From Phycisphaerales bacterium (lineage in GTDB: Bacteria; Planctomycetota; Phycisphaerae; Phycisphaerales; SM1A02): DNA of 64,000 nt. Made by a program: the position numbers and the translations under genes. The notes beneath the pieces were generated by a model. It was not told the DNA's origin, ran no database searches, and saw only the letters and a list, made by a program, of their open reading frames with translations. The stretch spans positions 1-64,000 of the forward strand of contig JAKVBX010000017.1 of NCBI GenBank assembly GCA_022446795.1, given 5' to 3'. Of this stretch, positions 16,961-25,303 are shown piece by piece; within the stretch, counting starts at the first letter, position 1; every line of letters starts with the position of its first letter.

Positions 16961-19187
16961 GGTGTTCTTTCTCCCTTGTCGGGTCGTTGCGGTCACGGGC
17001 AGAGGCCCCAGCGGTCGATCACCACCAGGATGTCGACAATGCCGACCTGGCCGTCACCATCGATGTCGCCTGGGCATGAAGTGGGGCAGTTGGCGTCGTC
17101 GCAGTTGATGCCGATACCGGCAAACGAGCCGTTGGCCGCGAAGCAGTAATCCGCTGTCGTGATGACACAGGTGCCCGCGAGGCAACAGGCACCAAAGTCG
17201 CCGAGCTCACAGCTGTCCGGAATGCCGTTTCCGTCGTCGTCGGCAAGTGAACCATCCAGGATCTGGCCGTAGTCGACGATGCCGTCGCCGTTGCAGTCGG
17301 CGGACCACTCGATGATGGATGAGATGACAACTGAACCTGTTTCTCCGTCCATTGAATGATCAACCCACCTCTTGCAGCAATAGTCCCAGAGACGAAGTGC
17401 CTGTGCCGATTCCACATTGCCATCCGGATTGCCGCCATTCCAGTTGGTGTAGCTCCAGGATTCTCCATCGAGCCAGAACCAGTCGCCATAGGCTTCACGA
17501 TATCCGCCAATCCAGGGCCCGCCGCAGAAGCAACCATTGACGTCGTAGACCCAGAAGTCAGGCTTGTCCGCAATGAAGTTGGTCACATAATCAGATTCTT
17601 CCTGACTGGTCAAAGAGGTCAATTGACCACCAAGGGCTACGGCCTGGTCCTGAGCTTCTTGATAGCTGATCTCATCATGCACAATGCCCTGATACCAATG
17701 CCCATTCCCGCCATCCTCGATCTTCCATTGGACCGCGGGGATGCAACTGTTGTCGTCACAACAGTCGGGTACGCCGTTTCCATTCTCATCACTCAGTGAG
17801 CCATCCAGGATCTGCCCGTGGTCGACGATGCCGTCATCGTTGCAGTCGGCGGAGAACTCGATGACGTAGTAGTCCATTGTTGCTCCAGGGCCAACATCAG
17901 CCCAACCACATCCATCGCTCTCGCTGGGATGGAAGTTGAGAACGGCATCCGGATCACTGTCGTTAGGATCATTGGCGGCCCAGTTCGTAAAACTCCATTC
18001 TTCGCCGGTGATCCAAGTCCAGTCGCCATTGACTTTCCGACCGCCCATCCAGGCTGGCTTGTTGGGGACCCCGTCGTTCGTGCATTCGACGAGGTTGTCC
18101 CGTACGAAGTCATCCTCGTCCGCCGAGGTGCAGGTGACAAGGTGTCCACCCTGGGCTTCTGCGGCCTGCTTCGCACTCTGCCAACTGATGCCATTGTCCT
18201 GTGTCGCCAGTCGATACCAGTGATTGTTGCCGCCACTGCCCGTCGGCCATTGAATGTCCTTTTCCCATTGTGCGCAGGCGATTCCGGACACGGCCAACGT
18301 GGCTACGACAGTAGTGATGGTCTTGAACATGGTGCTCTCTCTCCGAAGGGTGAAACGTCAAATCACGCGCAATTGCCCCAGCCGTCGAGGGCAATCAGCA
18401 GGTCGCCCACGTCGACAATCCCGCTGCCATCAATGTCCGCGGGTTGGTAGTTGCTGCCCCAGGTTCCGAGGATCATCAGAATGTCATCGACGTCAACCAC
18501 GCCATCGTTGGTGATATCCCCAACGCATGAGCAGATGTCCGGAATGCCGTTGCCATCGTCGTCGGCAAGTGAGCCATCGAGGATCTGCCCGTAGTCGACG
18601 ATTCCGTCATCGTTGCAGTCGGCGGACCACTCGATGAGATAGGACCTGAATGCTCCGTTGGAGTCGGTGGCGCTGACATCATTCCAGTTGATCTCGCCAT
18701 CGGACTCCCTGTTGTACATCAGGCGATCCTGACCACCACAGCAGTTATCAACAACAGCATTGAAGTAGCCCATCGGCTCTCCAGTGATCCACTCCCAGCC
18801 ACCATCAGGCTCGCTGTATTCAGGAGAGTCGAGGTTCTGAATGCCCCCGATGAATGGGCCATACTCAGCATTACTGCCGCCCCAGAGATCCTCGTCCTGG
18901 AGGAATGAGGCAATGATCCAGGCCTCTTCCTCCGGGGTCGTTGGCGTGGCAAGATGGCCGCCTCGTTCGCCGGCCGAATCGGAAGCTGTTTGCCAGTTTG
19001 TCTGCGAGTAGACGAGTTCGTACCAATGCCCGTTTCCGCCATCCTCGATCTTCCACTGAATGACATCTTCATTCGTGCTTTCACAGACATCCGGAATGCC
19101 GTTGCCATCGTCGTCGGCGAGTGAGCCATCGAGGATCTGCCCGTAGTCGACGATGCCGTCATCGTTGCAGTCGGCGGAGAACTCCAC
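15069..19187. repeat. Six copies of a 62-bp coding repeat across three lectin genes
   Basis: Copies lie at 15069-15130, 15612-15673, 17252-17313, 17801-17862, 18574-18635 and 19126-19187. All have the same orientation and length and differ at only a few bases. Read on the minus strand each encodes the linker SADCNDDGIVDYGQILDG or a close variant, which follows each lectin domain. The conservation at DNA level is higher than in the lectin domains between them. Confidence 0.85.
16993..18330 (-). CDS. Secreted protein with two C-type-lectin domains and dockerin-like tail
   Basis: The 445-residue protein starts with MFKTITTVVATLAVSGIACAQ (signal peptide). The first C-type-lectin-like domain (about 24-155) has GGHLVTCTSADEDDFV and WMGGRKVNGDWTWITG. 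The second (about 195-335) has GGQLTSLTSQEESD and IGGYREAYGDWFWLDG. Each is followed by the DYGQILDG calcium linker. A small four-cysteine segment (ACCLAGTCVITTADYC) comes before a single clear dockerin loop (GDIDGDGQVGIVDILV). C-type-lectin domains of this kind bind glycans or proteins, often with calcium. The gene lies 32 bases after its upstream neighbour and 32 bases before the next start, so the three probably form an operon. Confidence 0.86.
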   Translation of the reverse strand: MFKTITTVVATLAVSGIACAQWEKDIQWPTGSGGNNHWYRLATQDNGISWQSAKQAAEAQGGHLVTCTSADEDDFVRDNLVECTNDGVPNKPAWMGGRKVNGDWTWITGEEWSFTNWAANDPNDSDPDAVLNFHPSESDGCGWADVGPGATMDYYVIEFSADCNDDGIVDHGQILDGSLSDENGNGVPDCCDDNSCIPAVQWKIEDGGNGHWYQGIVHDEISYQEAQDQAVALGGQLTSLTSQEESDYVTNFIADKPDFWVYDVNGCFCGGPWIGGYREAYGDWFWLDGESWSYTNWNGGNPDGNVESAQALRLWDYCCKRWVDHSMDGETGSVVISSIIEWSADCNGDGIVDYGQILDGSLADDDGNGIPDSCELGDFGACCLAGTCVITTADYCFAANGSFAGIGINCDDANCPTSCPGDIDGDGQVGIVDILVVIDRWGLCP

Positions 19188-19643
19188 GAGCATCGCGGGG
19201 AACGCCTGGTCACAGAATCCAGTGGCGACGCAGGCCAAGGGTGAGCCGAAGAAGCCAGCGGCACAGTCCTGTCCGCCACCATCATCCGGTTCAGCGATGC
19301 ACCAGATATCCGAATCAATTGCTGAGCCATCAAGCCAACGCCAGCCTCCGGCCGGTTCGGAATAGTCATCCGCATCCGTGTCCTGGTAGAGGCCAATGGC
19401 GTATGTCTCACCAAAGGTACTCCGGCACCAACTACGCTCTTCAATCGTCGGTGCAGAGATCAGTTCGCCACCGAGCGACTCGGCCAGGGCCTGGCAGGCC
19501 GACCAGGACGGGCCGTCAGGCGTCGCCACCTTGGCATACCAGTGATCATTCCCGCCCTCGGCCTCTGTCCATTGGACAGCCTCCTGGGCGCAGGCGATTC
19601 CGGACAAGGCCAACGTGGCCACGACAGTTGTGTACTTGAGCAT
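18363..19643 (-). CDS. Secreted protein with two C-type-lectin domains and dockerin pair
   Basis: This 426-residue protein, first in the lectin trio, starts MLKYTTVVATLALSGIACAQ (signal peptide). Lectin-like domain 1 is at about 22-160 (GGELISAPTIEERSW, GGWRWLDGS) and domain 2 at about 195-340 (GGHLATPTTPEEEAW, GGWEWITGEP). Both end in a WSADCNDDGIVDYGQILDG-type linker. The dockerin pair (about 370-426) reads GDITNDGVVDVDDIL and DIDGSGIVDVGDLL. Signal peptide and architecture match its two neighbours, so the three arose by tandem duplication. Confidence 0.86.
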   Translation of the reverse strand: MLKYTTVVATLALSGIACAQEAVQWTEAEGGNDHWYAKVATPDGPSWSACQALAESLGGELISAPTIEERSWCRSTFGETYAIGLYQDTDADDYSEPAGGWRWLDGSAIDSDIWCIAEPDDGGGQDCAAGFFGSPLACVATGFCDQAFPAMLVEFSADCNDDGIVDYGQILDGSLADDDGNGIPDVCESTNEDVIQWKIEDGGNGHWYELVYSQTNWQTASDSAGERGGHLATPTTPEEEAWIIASFLQDEDLWGGSNAEYGPFIGGIQNLDSPEYSEPDGGWEWITGEPMGYFNAVVDNCCGGQDRLMYNRESDGEINWNDVSATDSNGAFRSYLIEWSADCNDDGIVDYGQILDGSLADDDGNGIPDICSCVGDITNDGVVDVDDILMILGTWGSNYQPADIDGSGIVDVGDLLIALDGWGNCA

Positions 19644-19804
19644 TGGATTTTCTCCCCGAACTCTCAGAAACCGTGCAGCGGGCCATTGTTGGGGATCGCC
19701 GCCTGATCGTCAATCCAACCAGGACTGGAACAGGGGGATTGCTTGCCCAAGTTCACACGAACGCCCCTGCGGCCCTGGAATCCGTGGTCCGTGGACAGTT
19801 CGCC

Positions 19805-20599
19805 TCAGCCAGCCCGCTTGGCTGCCGGCTTGGGACGCGTGAAGACGAGCTCGGTATCCGATGTGGACGACGGGTTCAGGCGATACCCCTCGACGTTGAA
19901 GCCGGTGAGGTCCGAGATCCGGCGCGGGCGGTGCTCCGACATCCAGCGAGCCATCAACCCACGGGCCCGCTTGGCGAAGAAGGAGATGAACTTCTCCTTG
20001 CCGCCGGACTTCTGCAGGAACTTCACGTTGATGATCTCGACACCCAGTGCATCGAGGTCCAGCGACTTGGCGTACTCGTCGCTGGCCAGGTTGATCAGTG
20101 CCGTCGCCTTGTTCGACTTCAAGTCCTTCTTGAGCGTCTTCGTGATGGCATCACCCCAGAACTCGTAGAGCGAGGCACCCGCATCAGTCTTGAGCCTGGT
20201 GCCCATCTCCAGCCGGTAGGGCTGGATCACGTCCATTGGCCGCAATAATCCATAGAGTCCGCTGAGAATGCGCACATGATCCTGGGCCCAGGCCAGCGAC
20301 CGCTTGTCGAGCGTCCAGGCTTCCATCCCCTGGTAGACATCACCACGGAAACAGATGGCCGCGGGGCCACGGGGGTTGGACGTGCGGCCAAAGGACTGCC
20401 AACGTTCCTGGTTGAGCGTGGCGAGCTTGTCGGAGATCGACATCAACGAACCGAGTTTCCTGGCGCTGTAGCCACGAAGCGTCTCGGCCAATTGCCTGGT
20501 ACTGGTTGTCAGCCGTGGTCGCGAGGCGTCAATCGGTGCGGCCGCCTGGTCCATGTCCATGGTCTTGGCGGGCGAGAGGATGGCGATCATGCTGCTCAT
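19805..20599 (-). CDS. yaaA: Peroxide-stress protein YaaA (DUF328)
   Basis: The 264-residue protein fits the YaaA family length (about 258). The family opening is visible as MIAILSPAKTMD, three residues after the chosen ATG at 20599; the ATG at 20590 is equally possible. Typical blocks follow: RGDVYQGMEAW, RILSGLYGLLRPMDVIQPYRLEMG, NLASDEYAKSL, and KFLQ with a lysine-rich FISFFAKRARG. In E. coli YaaA limits free iron and protects DNA during H2O2 stress. The next upstream gene stops 10 bases before this start, so the two may be co-transcribed. Confidence 0.93.
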   Translation of the reverse strand: MSSMIAILSPAKTMDMDQAAAPIDASRPRLTTSTRQLAETLRGYSARKLGSLMSISDKLATLNQERWQSFGRTSNPRGPAAICFRGDVYQGMEAWTLDKRSLAWAQDHVRILSGLYGLLRPMDVIQPYRLEMGTRLKTDAGASLYEFWGDAITKTLKKDLKSNKATALINLASDEYAKSLDLDALGVEIINVKFLQKSGGKEKFISFFAKRARGLMARWMSEHRPRRISDLTGFNVEGYRLNPSSTSDTELVFTRPKPAAKRAG

Positions 20600-20609
20600 G
20601 TGGTGCAGG

Positions 20610-21377
20610 TTAGCCCAGGGGCGGGGTCGATTGTTCCGGGGGCGTGGATCTGGCGATGGCGTTGTACCGCCACCAGACCGACCTGGCCTGGCCGGTGGCA
20701 ATCGCCCAGCCCGCCGAGCCATCCAGGAACCCGCCCTTGAAGATGTAGCCACGCAGGAAGGCCCAGGCGCCATGGGTGGCGGCCTTGAACACGTTGGACC
20801 GCTTGCCTTGTTCCTGCCCGATCCGCGTGGTCAGTTCGGTGTAATACCGGATCTTCTCGCGATGCTGCTCGCGGGTCCGGATGGTGTGATGCTGCAATGG
20901 CGTTCGAAGCAGCCCGGTCCGGCCCTCGACCACGATCCGCTCGTGAACGGCATCGTCCGTGAACCGCCCGCTGTCCCGTCGGAAGAGCCGAAGCACCCGA
21001 TCGCCGGACCAGTCACCGAAACGAACGCGGTGACCGCAGAACCAGTTGTCCCGGGGAACCTCGTAGCCCACGAACGAGGCATCCGCCATGGCCTTGCGGA
21101 CCTCTGCCTCCAGGCCCGGCTCGGCCCGCTCATCGCTGTCGATGGAAAAGACCCAGTCACCGGTCGCCAGGGACAGGGCGTGGTTCTTCTGCGGCCCGAA
21201 TCCCTTCCACTCGACCTCGTGGACGTGTGGCGTGAAGCGGGCGGCGATCTCGCGAGTGGCGTCAGTGCTGCCCGAGTCAACGACGATGATCTCATCCGCC
21301 CAATCGACGCTGCGAAGGCAGGCTTCGATCTGATCGGCTTCGTCGCGACAGATGATGATCACGCTGATGGTCGACAT
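20610..21377 (-). CDS. Family 2 glycosyltransferase (LPS-core WaaE-like)
   Basis: The protein is 255 residues from the ATG at 21377 (MSTISVIIICRDEADQIEACLRS). A longer frame to 22058 crosses the divergent promoter region and looks non-coding. It has the GT-A motifs DEIIVVDSGSTDAT and FSIDSDERAEPGL, the latter holding the DxD-type metal site. The ending YIFKGGFLDGSAGWAIA is typical of the WaaE/KdtX group of lipopolysaccharide-core glucosyltransferases. The likely role is addition of a sugar to lipopolysaccharide or another envelope glycan at the cytoplasmic face. The exact sugar cannot be told. Confidence 0.88.
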   Translation of the reverse strand: MSTISVIIICRDEADQIEACLRSVDWADEIIVVDSGSTDATREIAARFTPHVHEVEWKGFGPQKNHALSLATGDWVFSIDSDERAEPGLEAEVRKAMADASFVGYEVPRDNWFCGHRVRFGDWSGDRVLRLFRRDSGRFTDDAVHERIVVEGRTGLLRTPLQHHTIRTREQHREKIRYYTELTTRIGQEQGKRSNVFKAATHGAWAFLRGYIFKGGFLDGSAGWAIATGQARSVWWRYNAIARSTPPEQSTPPLG

Positions 21378-21759
21378 CTCGTGGAATGATACTTCAACGG
21401 ATGGACGAGTTTTCGAGGCCTGTTGGAACGAGGATGTTTGGCTGATATGGCGCACGCCAGACCTCGCGTGCATGGTAGGGTGCGGCTGACTCCAGGCATC
21501 AGCTTGACGTCGCATCACCACTTCTCGTCGCTGCACCGGATACGGCGTACTCGGGAGACCGGGGCAGTCGCTCGTGGCGAGGCACGGGGAACGTTGAGAT
21601 CGAGCAGGAGTCGTGGGGGCGTGGGGGGGCACATTGGGGGGTGTGGGGGCGTGCGGGGGGCACGCTTCCCCACCGTGCGGGGCGGCGTGTGTCACGAACC
21701 CCGTCCCGTGAGTGTTGCACATGCTGCACCAGCGGGACCACGAGAGAGGAGTCCCCCCA
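21378..21759. other. Divergent intergenic region with G-rich leader
   Basis: These 382 bases separate the glycosyltransferase (minus) from the subtilase (plus). They contain the G-tract repeat at 21615-21660 and a GTGC-GGGGG-GCAC inverted repeat next to it. I could not place a convincing -35/-10 pair for either gene. Confidence 0.5.
21615..21660 (+). repeat. G-tract repeat upstream of the subtilase gene
   Basis: Five G runs of five to seven bases separated by CGT, CACATT, TGT and CGTGC. It shares GGGGGCGTGGGGGGG with the tract at 24-85. Here it would lie on the non-template strand in the 5' region of the subtilase gene, about 100 bases before the ATG. Confidence 0.6.
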
Positions 21760-23697
21760 ATGCTTCGCCTTTCTGTACCCGGTGCCGTGCTGGCACTCGG
21801 CGCGTCCGTCGTTCTGGCTGGTCCGGCATCGCTGACCGATGCGCACCAGACGGCCAAACGGGCGCTCGAGATGAGCCCGACCCTGCGTTCATCTCCAACG
21901 ACGTTCCTCGTGAAATACGCCCCGGGCATCGAACCCGATCGACAGCGGACCATTGAAGCCGTACTGAGCCTTCGGAAGGTCCGCGCCTTCGATATCGTCC
22001 CCGGGCTGCACCAGGTCACGACCGATCTGCCGATCGCGGAGGCCATGGCCATCGCCAAGCTGCTGCCGGGCGTGGTCTATGCCGAGCCTGACTGGGTCGT
22101 TCATGCCGTCGCGTCTCCGAACGACAGCTATTACTACCTGCAGTATGCCCTCGACAATACGGGCCAGGCGGTCAATGGCAGTTCGGGTACCGCCGATGCG
22201 GACATGAACTGCGCCGAGGCGTGGGATATCGAGACCGGTGATGCGAACCTGGCGATCGCGGTGATCGACTCGGGCGTGCAGTGGGATCATCCCGATCTCG
22301 ATGGCAACATCTGGTCCAACCCGGGCGAGATTCCGAACAACGGCACGGATGACGATGGCAATGGATACGTCGATGACATCCGGGGCTGGGACTTCTACTC
22401 CGGTGACAACAATCCGGATGACACCGACGGGCACGGGACGCACGTGGCCGGGACCATTGCGGCCGAGTCAAACAACGGCCAGGGTGTGGCCGGGGTGATG
22501 TGGCAGGCGGACATCGTGCCGCTTCGTTTCCTCGGTCCCTATGGCGGCTACACCTCCGATGCGATTGCGGCGGTGCAGTACTGCACCAATACCGGCATCC
22601 GGCTCTCCAACAACAGCTGGGGTGGCGGTGGCTACTCGACGGCCCTGGCGGATGCCATCGTGGCGTCCCAGTCCATCGGCCACCTGTTCCTGGCGGCCGC
22701 GGGGAACAGTGGTGACAACACGGACTCGACACCGCACTATCCATCGGCATACGGCGCCGGCAACATCATCTCGGTCCTGGCCACGAACAACAGGGATCAA
22801 CTGGCATCGTTCGGCGCGGGGTCCGGCTACGACTCCAACTATGGCGCCACCACGGTCGACATCGGAGCGCCGGGCGTGGACATCGCCGCGACCTATCCGA
22901 CCGATTCCTATGCGTACCTGAGCGGCACGTCGATGGCGACGCCAAACGTGACCGGCGTGGTCGGGCTGATCATGTCGCAGAATCCCTCGTGGTCCTGGTC
23001 GGCCGTTCGGGATCGGCTGATGGACACCGCTCGACCCGTGGCCGGACTCTCGGGCCGTTGCGTCACGGGGGCCGTGGCCAATGCCGAGGCCGCCGTCGCC
23101 GGTGGCAGTCCCCCGGCCAACACGGCACCAACAGTCAGCATCTCCTCACCATCCAATGGCAGCGCCGTGACCGAGGGTGATTCCGTGACCTTCTCCGGTT
23201 CGGCCAGTGATGATGAGGATGGCAGTCTCTCCGGCGAGATCTCCTGGTCATCCAACCTGGATGGCAACCTGGGAACGGGCGCCAGCGTGCAGCGAAGTGA
23301 CCTCTCGGTCGGTACACATGTGATCACGGCCTCGGTGACCGACAGCGGGAACCTGTCCGACAGTACGTCGGTCTCACTCACGGTCGAGGAAGCGGACGAT
23401 CCGCCTCCTGCGGATCCACCCGGTCGTCCCGATCGTCCGGTATTGACCGATCTTGGCAATGGCGAGGTGCTGGTCGACTGGGTCGATCCGGACGGCCTGG
23501 CCGTGACCTTCCAGGTCCAGCGACGGATCAAGGTGAATGGGAGTTGGGGTCCCAAGGAGATCATCGCGAATGTCGACGGATCGGTGACCGAGATCACCGA
23601 TGCGCCCGGCCTGTACCGAGTCAAGTACCGCGTGCGTGGTGTGAATGCGGCGGGCAATTCCAGTTGGAGTCGGTGGAAAGCATTGCGACTTCGTTGA
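21760..23697 (+). CDS. Secreted subtilisin-like serine protease (S8) with C-terminal Ig/fibronectin-like domains
   Basis: The 645-residue protein starts at the ATG at 21760, with AGAGGAG nine bases upstream and a signal peptide (ending VVLAGPAS). A propeptide of the inhibitor I9 kind covers about 45-115. The S8 catalytic domain (about 125-450) shows the full triad: D170 in AVIDSGVQWDHP, H225 in DGHGTHVAGTIAA and S391 in SGTSMATPNVTG. The oxyanion asparagine N316 lies in AAAGNSGD. After it come a PKD/Ig-like domain (about 455-545) and a fibronectin-III-like domain (about 555-645). The protease is probably extracellular and scavenges protein. A strong hairpin lies 76 bases after the stop. Confidence 0.93.
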   Translation: MLRLSVPGAVLALGASVVLAGPASLTDAHQTAKRALEMSPTLRSSPTTFLVKYAPGIEPDRQRTIEAVLSLRKVRAFDIVPGLHQVTTDLPIAEAMAIAKLLPGVVYAEPDWVVHAVASPNDSYYYLQYALDNTGQAVNGSSGTADADMNCAEAWDIETGDANLAIAVIDSGVQWDHPDLDGNIWSNPGEIPNNGTDDDGNGYVDDIRGWDFYSGDNNPDDTDGHGTHVAGTIAAESNNGQGVAGVMWQADIVPLRFLGPYGGYTSDAIAAVQYCTNTGIRLSNNSWGGGGYSTALADAIVASQSIGHLFLAAAGNSGDNTDSTPHYPSAYGAGNIISVLATNNRDQLASFGAGSGYDSNYGATTVDIGAPGVDIAATYPTDSYAYLSGTSMATPNVTGVVGLIMSQNPSWSWSAVRDRLMDTARPVAGLSGRCVTGAVANAEAAVAGGSPPANTAPTVSISSPSNGSAVTEGDSVTFSGSASDDEDGSLSGEISWSSNLDGNLGTGASVQRSDLSVGTHVITASVTDSGNLSDSTSVSLTVEEADDPPPADPPGRPDRPVLTDLGNGEVLVDWVDPDGLAVTFQVQRRIKVNGSWGPKEIIANVDGSVTEITDAPGLYRVKYRVRGVNAAGNSSWSRWKALRLR

Positions 23698-23772
23698 ATT
23701 GATGAATGTGTCCCGTGTCGACGGGGATTGAACCTGTGACGAGTGCGGAGTCGCGAGGGCGGGGAACATGAC

Positions 23773-23804
23773 ACGACCCCGCAGGCGGTGGCCTGCGGGG
23801 TCGT
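23773..23804. terminator. Perfect 14-bp hairpin, probable terminator
   Basis: The arms 23773-23786 and 23791-23804 are exact inverse complements around a GGTG loop. The stem is very GC-rich and sits 76 bases after the subtilase stop. There is no clear T-run on either side, so it may act as a transcript-end stabiliser or a bidirectional terminator. Confidence 0.6.
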
Positions 23805-23910
23805 CTGTCCCTACCTTGGACGGGCAATCGGTTTGTCTCAGCCCGCTTGGAGACCGGCGTTGACGCCGTTGATCTCGCTGTCCGGAAAGCCCTCACAATC
23901 CGGACGAGCA

Positions 23911-23942
23911 GTTGCTGGCGAAGCCCTCGATTCGCCAGCAAC
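23911..23942. other. Perfect 12-bp inverted repeat
   Basis: The arms 23911-23922 (GTTGCTGGCGAA) and 23931-23942 are exact inverse complements, with the eight-base loop GCCCTCGA. It lies between convergent genes and lacks a T-run. It may end the transcript of the gene at 24173-25303 or be part of a structured RNA. Confidence 0.5.
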
Positions 23943-24172
23943 GCGGGGGCAAGCCGTTGCCGTACCTGGTCGGACAAGGAGGGGGTTCGAGTGGTTCGTG
24001 AGCGGTGTCCCTCAACAACCTGCTCGTTCGGTGAACCCCAACCCGATGGGCCAGGCATCCCCTCTATCCATGATGGGGGGCCATGTGTGTGGGTTATTCA
24101 GGATGTTGATGGAATCCGCCCTGGCGGACCCGTGGAGGCTGATTTCATCTGAAAGAAACCAGCGGTCCGGGC

Positions 24173-25303
24173 TCACGGGCCCGGGGGGTCGGTCGCTGGC
24201 CCAGGCGAGCTCGATGGGGGCGGCTCCGGGGGGGCGTCGTCCTTTGGTGAGCCTCCCGTTTCCACGGCCCGGGCCCGCTCCTGCTGGATCTCCCGCAACT
24301 GGGTCAGTCGTTCGACCACGGGGATCTGCGTGTTCTCCAGGTTGTCCCGCCCGTTCCAGAAGATCACCCGCTTGACGCCCAGGGAGGCCAGGTACTCCAG
24401 CCGGTCAGCCAGGCCGTTGAGATCAGCCGGCTTGAGCGCCAGCGAGGAGTGGCCGGGCGCGTTGTACACCGTGAGACTCATCAGCACGATGATGTCAACC
24501 GGGCGGCCACAGGCCTTGACGATCTGCAGGGAATGCGACATGGCCTGGCGGGTCGCTCGCTTCATCTGCTTGTAGCCCGGGTCCTTCGGGCCGAAGCGCT
24601 CGTAGACCTCCGGCGAGATGGCGTTCACGTTCTCGAGCATGCCCATCTTCGCGGCCAGGATCTCGGCTCGCACCCGGGACTTCTCAATGTCGCGTTCACG
24701 ACCCATCGAGTCCGGTGATCCCATGCTGAAGACCGTCAGCGTGGCATTGGGAAAGGCGTCGCGAATCACGGAGTAGCGACGGGCGAACGCATTGACGATG
24801 TTGGTGAACTCCGGCGTGATCTGATCATGATCGGGGCCACCGAGATATCTCCAGAAGTCACGTGGCTGCACGGGAGATTCAATGTCGATGATGATGGTTC
24901 GAGTGGTCTTGCGGGAGAGCTGCGGGTGGATCTCCAGGTACCGCTCAAGCGATGACTCCATCTTGGAGCGAGGCATCTCGATGAACAGCTTCATGCTCTC
25001 ATCGTGAAGGGCCATCCGCTCTTCTCGAGACAGTCGATGGTCAGTGACGGCACCAACCGCGTATTCAGACATGCACCAGGCATCGTTGAGCACACCGATT
25101 CGGGCCAGGTTGCCGGTGGCATACTGGTCCTGGAGCGCCAACGAGATCATGGGCCACTCGGGAACGGTGCCATCCGGTGTTGCGGTGGCCGGTGGCTTGG
25201 CCTCGGCGGGTTTCTCATCGCCCAGGCCGGGGGCGGCCAGCAGCAGCAGGACGGCAGCGAGGCCGTAGAGCGCCTCACGACGGAAGTGGATTCGGGTAGC
25301 CAT
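24173..25303 (-). CDS. Exported protein of unknown function
   Basis: The 376-residue protein starts at the ATG at 25303, seven bases after GGAGGAG. The N-terminus (residues 10 to about 30) is a signal peptide or membrane anchor. The centre (about 120-330) has the pattern TRTIIIDIESP, FRRYSVIRDAFPNATLTVFSMGSPD, and RVIFWNGRDNL, which suggests an alpha/beta barrel of the glycoside-hydrolase-like type. I cannot name a family. The last 30 residues are rich in proline and serine. The start lies inside the 3' end of the O-antigen-ligase-like gene (29-base overlap), so the two are translationally coupled and probably act together in the envelope. Confidence 0.75.
   Translation of the reverse strand: MATRIHFRREALYGLAAVLLLLAAPGLGDEKPAEAKPPATATPDGTVPEWPMISLALQDQYATGNLARIGVLNDAWCMSEYAVGAVTDHRLSREERMALHDESMKLFIEMPRSKMESSLERYLEIHPQLSRKTTRTIIIDIESPVQPRDFWRYLGGPDHDQITPEFTNIVNAFARRYSVIRDAFPNATLTVFSMGSPDSMGRERDIEKSRVRAEILAAKMGMLENVNAISPEVYERFGPKDPGYKQMKRATRQAMSHSLQIVKACGRPVDIIVLMSLTVYNAPGHSSLALKPADLNGLADRLEYLASLGVKRVIFWNGRDNLENTQIPVVERLTQLREIQQERARAVETGGSPKDDAPPEPPPSSSPGPATDPPGP

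Larger units (their letters stand above)
23698..24172. other. Non-coding region between convergent genes
   Basis: This 475-base region holds the hairpins at 23773-23804 and 23911-23942. Open frames in it have unusual composition and no ribosome sites. Bases 23726-23750 resemble the T-arm of a tRNA on the minus strand, but no acceptor or anticodon arm fits. Confidence 0.5.

Noticed and set aside
21378-22058. N-terminal extension of the glycosyltransferase
   Set aside because: The extra 227 residues have random-looking composition and cross the divergent subtilase gene; the family starts at MSTISVII.
23715-23760. tRNA-like T-arm (GGTTCAATCCCCG on the minus strand)
   Set aside because: No acceptor stem, anticodon arm or CCA fits at the right distances, and the T-stem has a mismatch.
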